NCBI GenBank assembly: GCA_900318145.1
Contig: ONJM01000009.1
Span: 93,014-157,013 of the forward strand
DNA from: an uncultured Eubacteriales bacterium
GTDB lineage: Bacteria; Bacillota; Clostridia; Christensenellales; Aristaeellaceae
DNA: 64,000 nt
Direction: 5' to 3'
The notes beneath the pieces are model-generated. The model saw nothing but the letters and a program-made list of their open reading frames with translations. It had not been told where the DNA came from and ran no database searches. Shown piece by piece: positions 53,329 to 61,029 of the stretch (its first letter is position 1; the number at the start of each line of letters is the position of its first letter). The position numbers were made by a program, and so were the translations under genes.

Positions 53329-54418
53329 TCATCCTTCCGTCCACATGGGCGGGAGCTTCAGTCGAGAATCATAAGACAGATCATCCACGGATATGAGCCA
53401 GCCGTAATACGATTGGTCTCCTACGGGGATCTCGCATGATACCCAGACAGTACCTTCTGTCAGATACTGGCCCCACCCGGTTCTCTGACCATCCTGGTCA
53501 AGGCTGGTCAGTATCTGATACTTCCTTTGCCGCTTTCTTCCACAAAGGACTGCTGGATGTAAAAGGGAAATGTTTCATATGCCTGCTCATCTACCCAAGT
53601 TCTTCCCTCGCAGAAATACAGGGGCATTTTTTTGCTTCCTGTTATTCCGAGAATAAACAACGGATCATTCTGATAAACTTCACCTACGCTGCTGCCGGAA
53701 ACGATAGCACTGGGCTGCTTGAGCATTCCCCATTGCGGGATGAGTAATGGCTCTCCGCCGGATGAAAAGTCAAGATAGTCATCACGGACATATCCGCTCA
53801 CGCTTGCGTTTCGCACCCGCCTGGATAAAGTTTGCATACAGAGTTGGATTTGATATCTGTGTCTGCTCGGACATTAACAGGCAGGTCAGCTCGATCTGAA
53901 CGAATTCTTGCATGTCTAAGGTTATCTGTCCATGAAATTTTTTCCATGATGCAATCACCATACAGGACTTCATTGTTCTGAAAATGGGCTTCCACATGAA
54001 CATTAGTTTCGCCAATTGTCCCCAGAACATACAAAAGCGTATTCTCGGGAATCCGATGCTCCTTACCTTCCAGATCAATCAGTGCGATACAGCCATCCGG
54101 GTCAGGATATGCAATTTGGCCGTACGGTGCGTTTACGGCAACCGGGATGCCGTCCTGAAGATAGGATTTCATCATCCAACCAGAACGTCCGCCAATTGTC
54201 ACATGTACCCATCCATTCTTTTCTTCATCAGCAGTATAGTGAGCACCATAATAGTACTGACCAATGATTTTCCCTTTGGGAGTTTCACGCAATTTTACTC
54301 TGGCATCAAGATCTTTACCGACGACAGAAACAATTCCCTCAGTGGTTGAACTCGCATGAGCAATGGCAATTACCATTAGCAGCATAATCGCAACGCATAA
54401 TAAGATCTTTGTTTTCAC
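53329..54418 (-). pseudogene. Frameshifted secreted SH3-domain protein
   Basis: About 363 codons over three reading frames. The first frame (54418 to about 53815) encodes a signal peptide and an SH3-like segment (KLRETPKGKIIGQYYYG, GGRSGWM) and stops at 53798. The continuation lies in a second frame (about 53830 to 53515) with NASVSGYVRDD, and a third frame (about 53520 to 53329) completes it with TEGTVWVSCEIPVG. Two single-base shifts are therefore needed, near GGCGGGTGCG and GGCAAAGGAAG. The stop of the last frame abuts the next gene region. Sequencing error is possible; otherwise it is a decayed gene. The start may be GTG 54418 or TTG 54424. Confidence 0.65.
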
Positions 54419-54492
54419 AATCAACGCCCCTTTTTACCAAGGCAACGATCCCGAAGGTGATTTCTGTTCCTGTTCGCAAGAAAAATCAAAAT

Positions 54493-55317
54493 TCAATGTT
54501 CCTCGATTATTCTTTTCATTAATGCTTGTTCAAGCGTCTGATCCCTGCCCGAAGTCGGGCCTTGAGGGTTTGTATGCAAGTCGTTGGGATGAACGAATAG
54601 AACGATTGATCCTTTGGATATTATTCCCCAGATATCATCTGTTCCATAATGCTCCTGAAGAACGCCAGCGGCAACCACATCCTTTTCCCTTGCGGTCACA
54701 TTGGGATCTGTCAGCTTGTCATAGGCAGCATTGCGGCAAATGAAACCGTACTCAAAGAGCTTTGTTGCAAACTGGATTTTCATATCCTCCGGGATCATGG
54801 ACTGATTCCCACGAACGCTCATCGGCGCAATACTGACCTGCCTTTCAGAGCCGACTGTTTCAATCACTGAAAGGCCATGATCTAACTGATAGCTGGCCAT
54901 CCAGTATGCAAAGAGAACCATGTTGTTAGAAATCACGTCTTCTGTTTCTGACAGTGGCCACCAGTTCATATTGTTCCAGACAGGTTTTGCATAAGTACCA
55001 ATCACAAATCCTTCACCGTATTCTGCAGACCGTGCACAATACCAGAGCTCTCCCTTGTATTGTAATTCATACATGCATTCCAGAAGATCACCGCCTTGCA
55101 ATCTGCCAAGCACTTTCCCTCCCGGAGTCTCCCGGAAATTGACATCATTATGAACAACCTGCAACTGATCAGACAGCACAATCTCTTTCCCAGCATATGA
55201 TACCAGTATCTCATCTAACTGTGACTGTCCATACGGCAGCGCAGTTTCTGCAAACGAACCTACGGTTATAAAACACAAAATGGCCAGAGACAAAAAAGTT
55301 ACAATCCTCTTTCTCAT
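54493..55317 (-). CDS. Secreted SH3-like protein
   Basis: 274 residues from the ATG at 55317 with GGAGG nine bases upstream. Signal peptide (about 1-24), then an SH3-type region with VNFRETPGGKVLGRLQGGD and GEGFVIGTY, and a C-terminal part without recognised motif. First gene of the three-gene secreted set. Likely binds cell wall; the partner is unknown. AT-rich composition fits the accessory region. Confidence 0.7.
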   Translation of the reverse strand: MRKRIVTFLSLAILCFITVGSFAETALPYGQSQLDEILVSYAGKEIVLSDQLQVVHNDVNFRETPGGKVLGRLQGGDLLECMYELQYKGELWYCARSAEYGEGFVIGTYAKPVWNNMNWWPLSETEDVISNNMVLFAYWMASYQLDHGLSVIETVGSERQVSIAPMSVRGNQSMIPEDMKIQFATKLFEYGFICRNAAYDKLTDPNVTAREKDVVAAGVLQEHYGTDDIWGIISKGSIVLFVHPNDLHTNPQGPTSGRDQTLEQALMKRIIEEH

Positions 55318-55386
55318 AGTCTGCAACCTCCTTCATATAGAGAAAACGATCTGCATCGTAATTTCTGTCCTTGATGGCACGGAAAA

Positions 55387-56250
55387 TCAAAAAACATGGC
55401 TCAGTCGGTAGAGCACATCGTTCACATCGATGGGGTCGTTGGTTCGAGTCCAACTGTCACCACCACCCAGAGAAGCTTGAGAAATCAGGCTTCTCTTTCT
55501 TTTTATCGCCACAGCAGTGAACTCCCCAGGCATTGTTTCATCTTCCCATGCGGGATGTTCATCAAAGCGCTTCAAAGTAAACCCATTGCTGATGATGGCA
55601 TTTATAATCTCACTGACCGTATATCTTCTGTATAGGCACTTGGGAAATTGTTTCCGAGTGTCCTTATCGTAAAAACGTGCATGCGCCATTTCGCCTTCAA
55701 ACACATCCGTTGAAAAATAATTCATGGTTAGTGTCTCTAATTTCAGCGTATCCATAATCTTGATGAACGGATGAAAGTCACTGCAGATCATTTTCCCTCC
55801 TTTCTTAAGAAGACCACACATAATACGCATGAATGCGTTGATATCATGGAAATAAGCAAGTATTCCACCTTCCATAAAGACCACGTCGAAAGTTCCACCA
55901 TACTGGCCCAAGTCAATATCCATCACATCACCCACAACATAATTGATACTGACGTTCGCAGCATGCGCGGTTTCTAAAGCATAACGTTTATTCTCCTCAG
56001 AAATATCAAAAACCGTCACTTCAGCGCCAAGGAGTGCTAAAGGGATTGCTTTCTTTCCGCAAGATCCGCAGATGTTAGCAATTTTTACCCCTTCGTAGTG
56101 ATCAAAATAAGAAGCATATTTCCGAAGCATCTTTGTCGGGTTTTCGACGTCCTCTTTGGCTCTCACTTCTGGCGTTCCATTATGCTTAACCCAGAAATTG
56201 TATGCATCGTACTCCCATGCTCTTTTATGCTGTTTCCCCGCATCGTTCAT
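55387..56250 (-). CDS. Class I SAM-dependent methyltransferase with altered C-terminus
   Basis: 287 residues. Rossmann-type methyltransferase: NICGSCGKKAIPLALLGA (motif I), VFDISEEN (motif II), GDVMDID and FMEGGIL. The target is not readable. The last 33 or so residues are translated from the antisense of the tRNA-Val copy and its terminator, ending with a SWTRTNDPIDVNDVLYRLSH segment. That shows the natural 3' end was replaced when the tRNA sequence arrived; the domain itself seems complete, so activity may be kept. The neighbour at 56272 is a second methyltransferase. Confidence 0.8.
   Translation of the reverse strand: MNDAGKQHKRAWEYDAYNFWVKHNGTPEVRAKEDVENPTKMLRKYASYFDHYEGVKIANICGSCGKKAIPLALLGAEVTVFDISEENKRYALETAHAANVSINYVVGDVMDIDLGQYGGTFDVVFMEGGILAYFHDINAFMRIMCGLLKKGGKMICSDFHPFIKIMDTLKLETLTMNYFSTDVFEGEMAHARFYDKDTRKQFPKCLYRRYTVSEIINAIISNGFTLKRFDEHPAWEDETMPGEFTAVAIKRKRSLISQASLGGGDSWTRTNDPIDVNDVLYRLSHVF
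55390..55465 (+). pseudogene. tRNA-Val copy 3, 5' acceptor strand lost
   Basis: Positions 6 to 76 match copies 1 and 2 exactly, including CCA, but the first five bases GGTGG are replaced by AAAAA, so the acceptor stem cannot form. A full tRNA-type terminator follows (55469-55504), indicating that a complete gene once stood here. Antisense to it, the methyltransferase gene below reads through this sequence. Confidence 0.85.
55469..55504 (+). terminator. Intrinsic terminator of the tRNA-Val copy 3 remnant
   Basis: 12-bp stem (55469-55480 with 55485-55496, one G-U pair) closed by a GAAA tetraloop, then TTTCTTTTT. Confidence 0.9.
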
Positions 56251-56271
56251 ATTCGAAACTCCTTACATTTC

Positions 56272-57201
56272 TTATATTTCCCCGACAGCCAGCAAATTAT
56301 CTTTTCCCATGCCGCATACATACAGGTTGGAATCATACCGGTAACAGAAATCTAAAAAGTCCTGTTTCTGCTTTGGATCATTCATAATCTTAGTCAGGAT
56401 TTCCCGTGGAATTGTTCTCACGTAGGCACCTGGGCCTGAAAGCTGAATGTTTCGCACCCCGTAACCGGATAGAATTCTCTCCAGTTCATCCGGCATGAAC
56501 GTGTAGGTGATGCACCATGGTGCGCCGCCCTGTTCATACTGAGCGATCTCTTCTTCGCCTCCCATCAGGCCGTCTGGCAGCAGCTTTTCAGCATTCTGCT
56601 TGTTAAAGGTGAATCCGCTGATCATCTGCTCCTGATTTGTAATGCACCACTGCACAAAGGGATCGTCACAATTCTCGTCCAGAATAAACTGATTCTTCTG
56701 GATCGGATTGGCCAGATACGGCAGCGAGCCCAACCGGCTGGAAACGCTGATCATAATCCGTTTCCCGGCAATTCGTACCAGTTCACCGATTACCTTGTTC
56801 TGATTAGGATACGTATAGGAGATTGGCGCATCAAAGGATATAACCAGATCAAATTGCCGATCATGGTATGCGCTCAGATCTTCTATAGCGCCTTTCACGA
56901 AGGTGATTCTGTCGAGTACACCTTCCTTCGCTGCAAGGTGCTGCGCTTTTTCGATCATCGGCTGTGAGATATCAAAATGTGTCACTTGGCAGCCTTGTTT
57001 TGCAAGCAGGATAGAGAACCTGCCGCTTCCGGCTCCTCCATCGAATACGGTGCGGATGCCATCAAGACGTTCCAACAGTTTCCGTTGGATATGATTCTTC
57101 TGAACAATATCATCAATATAAGTGGCTTCCCTGCGGCTTTCCAGTTCACCCTTGTCCGGGAGATTCCACTGCCGTTCAGAAATCTTTTGACTGTAATCCA
57201 T
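56272..57201 (-). CDS. Class I SAM-dependent methyltransferase
   Basis: 309 residues. SAM motif VFDGGAGSGRFSILLA (about 52-67), THFDISQPM, an acidic DLVISFDAP and a C-terminal region rich in aromatic residues. Looks like a small-molecule methyltransferase of the UbiE/Coq5-like group; no better assignment. GTG/ATG region at 57201 is preceded by AGGAGGAAC. It is 21 bases before the MTase at 55387-56250, so the pair is co-transcribed. Confidence 0.85.
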   Translation of the reverse strand: MDYSQKISERQWNLPDKGELESRREATYIDDIVQKNHIQRKLLERLDGIRTVFDGGAGSGRFSILLAKQGCQVTHFDISQPMIEKAQHLAAKEGVLDRITFVKGAIEDLSAYHDRQFDLVISFDAPISYTYPNQNKVIGELVRIAGKRIMISVSSRLGSLPYLANPIQKNQFILDENCDDPFVQWCITNQEQMISGFTFNKQNAEKLLPDGLMGGEEEIAQYEQGGAPWCITYTFMPDELERILSGYGVRNIQLSGPGAYVRTIPREILTKIMNDPKQKQDFLDFCYRYDSNLYVCGMGKDNLLAVGEI

Positions 57202-57219
57202 ATGTTCCTCCTGTGCCAG

Positions 57220-57675
57220 TTATCTCTCCAGTAAAAATCTGGCAAGTTCCACATTACCGTCTTTTTCTATTCCAACGATCTGAAATCCGCATCTTTCCGT
57301 ATAGAATCTGACATTTTCACGCTTGTACAGGGGCGTTACCAAAGTCAGGCGTTTCCAGTCATCAAAATGATCCTGCACAAACCTGACGGCCTGTGTACCT
57401 ATTCCTTTTCCCTGGTACTCCGGGATGACGCACAGGCACCCAATCTCGTATTCCTGTGGTTCACCAGGATGGCACGATACGCAACCGACAGGTTTATTGT
57501 CACACAGGATGATATGTTTCGGATATAAACGGATGGATTCTTCCATCATTTCGATTGTTTTTCCGTATCCCGGGCATGCTCCGAATCGCTGATAATCGCT
57601 GAAAAAGGAAGCGTTATATATATCGACCAAAAGCCCGGCATCATCAATTGTCGCCTGTCTGAAATCTATGATCAT
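57220..57675 (-). CDS. GNAT family N-acetyltransferase
   Basis: 151 residues from the ATG at 57675, AAAGGAGG upstream. Motif A EYQGKGIGTQAVRFV binds acetyl-CoA; FYTERCGFQIVG is the C-terminal motif. Substrate unknown. The start lies one base after the stop of the kinase-like gene. Confidence 0.88.
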   Translation of the reverse strand: MIIDFRQATIDDAGLLVDIYNASFFSDYQRFGACPGYGKTIEMMEESIRLYPKHIILCDNKPVGCVSCHPGEPQEYEIGCLCVIPEYQGKGIGTQAVRFVQDHFDDWKRLTLVTPLYKRENVRFYTERCGFQIVGIEKDGNVELARFLLER

Positions 57676-57676
57676 A

Positions 57677-58204
57677 TCAGGCATCCTCCTTTGGTAATAC
57701 CGAAACAAGATAATCCACGTTTTCCTCAACCGGCAGTGTCCCGTCCATCCGGATCACAGGACAACCAACCGTTTCCAGCCAGTCTGTGACATAAGTCTCC
57801 GGCCTGCTGTTCGTCAACGAAAACCACTTGCTCTCTTTATCATACAGATCACCACCCGGAAGGATCCTGTCTCCGAATTTCTGATAAGAGCGATCCTGAA
57901 CGCGCTGGTTGCGGATCTGCTTCGGAACTTCAATCAGGACGATATGATCCAGTGCGGCAATCAGTCTGTCGCCATAATTTCCCCTAACAGCCGCGAAGAT
58001 GAACCGATTGTTCCCGCTGATCCTTTCTTCCAGAAGTCGGATCACCTCTTCTTTGCTTCTCGGATTGGAAAACGTGTACAAAGGATCTTCCTTCGGGAAA
58101 AAGAGATCTTCATTATCTATGAACTCATATCTCATCCGGTCAGCAAGCAATCTACCCAGGGTGCTTTTCCCCGTTCCGTTGAGGCCGCATATCAGAATGC
58201 CCAT
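57677..58204 (-). CDS. P-loop NTPase (adenylate/shikimate kinase-like)
   Basis: 175 residues from the ATG at 58204 after GAGG. Walker A GLNGTGKSTLG close to the N-terminus, an RSxx LID-like loop, and a length typical of small nucleotide or metabolite kinases. Substrate not determined. Its downstream neighbour is a GNAT enzyme, its upstream a frameshifted fragment. Confidence 0.75.
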   Translation of the reverse strand: MGILICGLNGTGKSTLGRLLADRMRYEFIDNEDLFFPKEDPLYTFSNPRSKEEVIRLLEERISGNNRFIFAAVRGNYGDRLIAALDHIVLIEVPKQIRNQRVQDRSYQKFGDRILPGGDLYDKESKWFSLTNSRPETYVTDWLETVGCPVIRMDGTLPVEENVDYLVSVLPKEDA

Positions 58205-58217
58205 ATAGATCCTCACA

Positions 58218-58398
58218 TTATTTCGGCGCTTTCATTTCTTCCAATGCCATGTTCCAATACTGCTCAGGTATGTTCTTCCAGTCGTTTATCCCTGTACTGC
58301 CCTTTTTCCGCACCGAAGGTATCGCAGAAGATCTCTATGAACCGATCTTCCGCACCGCTGTTGCCGGTGTTTTTTCTGGTTACTGCCATACTGCTCAT
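58218..58398 (-). pseudogene. Small frameshifted gene
   Basis: About 60 codons. The ATG at 58398 overlaps the MazG-like stop (ATGA). The first frame reads EDRFIEIFCDTFGAEKGQ and then runs into TGA after EEHT, while a one-base shift restores a sensible ending INDWKNIPEQYWNMALEE, APK and a TAA at 58218. Either a decayed gene or a sequence error. Not recognised. Confidence 0.45.
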
Positions 58399-58718
58399 CC
58401 TTCTCTGACTTCTATCAGTCGGATCCCTTTTTCAAAGCCGCCGCGTTCTTCTTTTTTCCGGAAACGTTCTGCTTCCACTTGATTCCAGTCAATCCCTGCA
58501 TGAAAAGCAATCCCATGAAGCACTTCCAGCACATCCGCCATTTCCTCAACAGAGTGGCTTTCCAGGAATTCCTTTACTTCTTCCTGAAGCTTTCGATCCA
58601 ATGCAGCCTGCATATTCGCAGAAGGAATCCTGTCAGTCACAGCTGTCTTTCCGGAAGCTTCAATGATAGAAGGAATCTTGTCCCGCACAAGCTTGTCATA
58701 GCGAATTACATCGGTCAC
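58395..58718 (-). CDS. MazG-like/phosphoribosyl-ATP pyrophosphohydrolase-like protein
   Basis: 107 residues from the GTG at 58718 (GAGGGGGC upstream). KLVRDKIPSII and the metal-binding EEVKEF and EEMADVLEV segments match the helical nucleoside triphosphate pyrophosphohydrolases of the MazG/HisE type. Likely hydrolyses a nucleoside triphosphate or a related compound. Upstream in-frame ATG at 58811 lacks a ribosome site. Confidence 0.83.
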   Translation of the reverse strand: MTDVIRYDKLVRDKIPSIIEASGKTAVTDRIPSANMQAALDRKLQEEVKEFLESHSVEEMADVLEVLHGIAFHAGIDWNQVEAERFRKKEERGGFEKGIRLIEVREG

Positions 58719-58752
58719 AGTTCTGCCCCCTCGTCCGGATATGTTTCCTGCG

Positions 58753-59106
58753 TCAAAGCAGCTTTTCCTTCCATTCCTCTTCTTTGAATCCGGTAAGTAC
58801 AAAGGAATCACCGATCAGCAGCGGACGCTTGACCAGCATGCCGTCCGTGGCCAGGAGAGCCAGCTGCTCATCCTCGGTCATATCCTGCAGCTTCTTCGAT
58901 AGTTCCAGTTCCCTGTAGGGAATACCACTGGTATTGAAGAAACGCTTCAGCGGAAGGCCGCTCACTGCGTAGTATTTCCGCAACGTTTTTTCATCCGGAT
59001 GTTCGCTTTTGATATCGATCATTGTATGTTCGATCCCGTGATCCTCCAGCCACTTCAGAGCTTTTTTGCAGGTGGTACACCTGCTGTAGCAATAGACCTT
59101 CAGCAT
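58753..59106 (-). CDS. ArsC/Spx family thiol protein
   Basis: 117 residues from the ATG at 59106. Thioredoxin-like fold with CTTCKKALKWL near the N-terminus (CxxC), GLPLKRFFNTSG and LLVKRPLL-type end, as in Spx and arsenate-reductase-like proteins. It could be an arsenate reductase or a transcription-linked Spx regulator. One of the train of small minus-strand genes. Confidence 0.85.
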   Translation of the reverse strand: MLKVYCYSRCTTCKKALKWLEDHGIEHTMIDIKSEHPDEKTLRKYYAVSGLPLKRFFNTSGIPYRELELSKKLQDMTEDEQLALLATDGMLVKRPLLIGDSFVLTGFKEEEWKEKLL

Positions 59107-59138
59107 GTTGTTCTCCTCCTCTTTTTCAGCTTCCTGCA

Positions 59139-59357
59139 TTATCCCCGCACAAACGGAGCCGAATAGTCTGCGTTGATTTCCCGGATCTCTTTCAGCCCGT
59201 CAATGTACGGCTGATAGATGCTTTCAATTCTGCCGCCGCCGCGATTATCGCAGCCGGAGCAGAATTCACAGTCAATGCCGCAGGCTCCCCAAAGAGCCTG
59301 ATGAACAATCCGAATCCGTTCCTCCCGGGTTGTGTCCTTAATCAGAATAGATTTCAT
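59139..59357 (-). CDS. Small cysteine-rich conserved protein
   Basis: 72 residues. The middle reads CGIDCEFCSGCDNRGGGR, four cysteines in short spacing suited to bind iron or zinc. The ATG overlaps the stop of the YjbR-like gene (ATGA at 59354-59357), supporting translation. No function is known. Confidence 0.65.
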   Translation of the reverse strand: MKSILIKDTTREERIRIVHQALWGACGIDCEFCSGCDNRGGGRIESIYQPYIDGLKEIREINADYSAPFVRG

Positions 59358-59734
59358 GATGAACGCGCCTTTCTGATCTTACTGACCGTCATCCCATAGC
59401 TCATGGCCAGCAGGGCCTTGATCTCCTCCTGCTCCGCCGAACCATCCAGCAGGATCGTGATCCATTTATCCTTGTTCATATGGTATGCCGGGCGGAAACC
59501 CGGCTTTCCGCGGAGGGATCCCATCATGATCGGATCACATTTGACATTCAGGATATCGACATTGGCATCCTTATTGATTCCAATGGTTCTGTACGGAATG
59601 ACCATGGCAATCCCGAACCATTTCCGGTTGTCGATATGCCGGAAGACGCACGTCACATCGTCCATCCGGAAGGGGAAATCCGGCTCAACGCTATATTCGT
59701 CAAAGATATAGTCGATCAGTTCCTGTTTTGTCAT
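59354..59734 (-). CDS. MmcQ/YjbR family protein
   Basis: 126 residues. The fold is recognised from the WFGIAMVIPY and GKPGFRPAYHMNKDKWITI segments shared with the YjbR/MmcQ family (DUF419), small alpha-beta proteins of unknown role with a possible DNA-binding fold. It stops one base upstream of the small Cys-rich gene's start. Confidence 0.85.
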   Translation of the reverse strand: MTKQELIDYIFDEYSVEPDFPFRMDDVTCVFRHIDNRKWFGIAMVIPYRTIGINKDANVDILNVKCDPIMMGSLRGKPGFRPAYHMNKDKWITILLDGSAEQEEIKALLAMSYGMTVSKIRKARSS

Positions 59735-59735
59735 T

Positions 59736-60017
59736 TTATCTGATCTCCCGTGTTTCTTCCAGAATCTCCGTCTCGCAGTTTTCTTCCACGAACAGGGAGA
59801 TCTCTTCCATCAGACTGTCCGCCATCGCATTGTGCGGGACGATGGCTGCAACGCCGATCACGATGATCTGGTGTATATCCTGCTCATCGATTTCAGCAGC
59901 TGAAACATGGAATTTGTTCTGCAGCTGCGCTGTCATGCTTTTCACGATCATCCGTTTTTCCTTCAGGCTGTGAACCCAGGATGCCCGGAGTCGGAAGGTC
60001 ATTGCTGCTATGTTCAT
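59736..60017 (-). CDS. DUF503 (YlxP-like) protein
   Basis: 93 residues. RASWVHSLKEKRMIVKSM and the late LFVEENCETEIL helix match DUF503, ribosome-linked or stress-related small proteins often encoded near rbfA. Here it lies in a different context. The start overlaps the stop of the SGNH gene by four bases. Confidence 0.85.
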   Translation of the reverse strand: MNIAAMTFRLRASWVHSLKEKRMIVKSMTAQLQNKFHVSAAEIDEQDIHQIIVIGVAAIVPHNAMADSLMEEISLFVEENCETEILEETREIR

Positions 60018-60580
60018 GTTCTTTCCTTCCGATAAAGGTCCATACGGATTTCTTCCCAGATATACTTGGCTGCGAAATCCGAACCTGCGCGGGATGCATG
60101 TGCACCATCTTCGTCATACATTTCAAGATTCGGCCAGCTATCTTTATAGCTCCACCAGTTTTCACCCACCGGCGCAACGAGAGCTCCGATCTCTTCGGCA
60201 ACGTGCCGGTGAACTTGGTTCATATGATCCTAGAGCTCCGGCTCGTCCTCTTTTGCCCAGCACTCATAGATGATGGGAGTACTGCCTGCTTCGCGGATCA
60301 TCTTGTTCAGCGTGATTGCAGCATCCAAGAACTCTTCTTCAGGCCCGAAGGGATGAGCATGTTCCTGAAGAACGACATAATCATATTTGCCATACAGGAT
60401 ATTGAAACGAGCCTCCGGCTCCTCCGCATGCTGGGAAAGGAACCAGTTCGGATGGGCCAGCATGGTTACCCGGCAGTTGAAGCCTCCGTCATCCGCCCGG
60501 CGCTTTACCATCAGGGGCATATCGTTGAAGTAAGTATGGCTGTTTCCGATGAAAAGGATGTTCAGGTCTTTCTTCTTCAT
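60014..60580 (-). pseudogene. SGNH/GDSL-type hydrolase interrupted by an in-frame TAG
   Basis: 189 codons with a single in-frame stop. The first part (60580-60233) has GNSHTYF, with the catalytic serine of the SGNH fold, and YDYVVLQEHAHPF. A TAG at 60230-60232 follows the EPEL segment; the frame continues directly through DHMNQVHRHV to a DGAHASRAGS end, whose Asp/His pair would complete the catalytic set. The gene is thus broken by a nonsense mutation rather than a frameshift. TAG is a normal stop elsewhere in the window (47574-47576). Confidence 0.75.
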
Positions 60581-61029
60581 TTGGATTCTTCCTCCGCCTG
60601 CGTAATCATTCGTTCAAAGCTTTCCGCAAAACGCCTGTCATCTTCCTCTGTACGCTTGGCTGGGCTTTTCAGATGATGCTTTCCGCTGCGCCTGGCTTTC
60701 TTTGCCAGATGGCGCTCCATCAGCAAGCCGTCAATGTTGTCATCCGTATACCATTTTCCGCTCTGATGGATTGCCTTTGCACCTTTTCCAAGTGCCAGTG
60801 CAGCCACGCCATAATCCTGCGTGACAACGATGTCCCCGCGCTTGCAGAGATTGATCAGGGCAATATCCACCGCATCCGCACCAGCACCGATGACCTTGAC
60901 GGTACTGTAATCCGATGTCAACTGATGATTGGTATCGCAGAGCAGAGTGACCGGGATACCGTACTTCCGGGCGATATCCTCTGCGATCCGGGTCACCGGG
61001 CAGGCATCCGCATCAATGTAGATCGTCAT
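60577..61029 (-). CDS. DUF188/YaiI family protein
   Basis: 150 residues from the ATG at 61029. Opening with IYIDADACPVTRI and containing ADAVDIALI and VVTQDYGVAALAL, the conserved acidic sites of YaiI/YqxD. These proteins have a PIN-like nuclease fold but no proven activity. The start overlaps the next gene's stop (61013) by 17 bases. Confidence 0.9.
   Translation of the reverse strand: MTIYIDADACPVTRIAEDIARKYGIPVTLLCDTNHQLTSDYSTVKVIGAGADAVDIALINLCKRGDIVVTQDYGVAALALGKGAKAIHQSGKWYTDDNIDGLLMERHLAKKARRSGKHHLKSPAKRTEEDDRRFAESFERMITQAEEESK

Noticed and set aside
60014-60580. TAG as a reassigned sense codon
   Set aside because: TAG terminates the polysaccharide deacetylase at 47574-47576 and no other gene contains an internal TAG, so a nonsense mutation is simpler.
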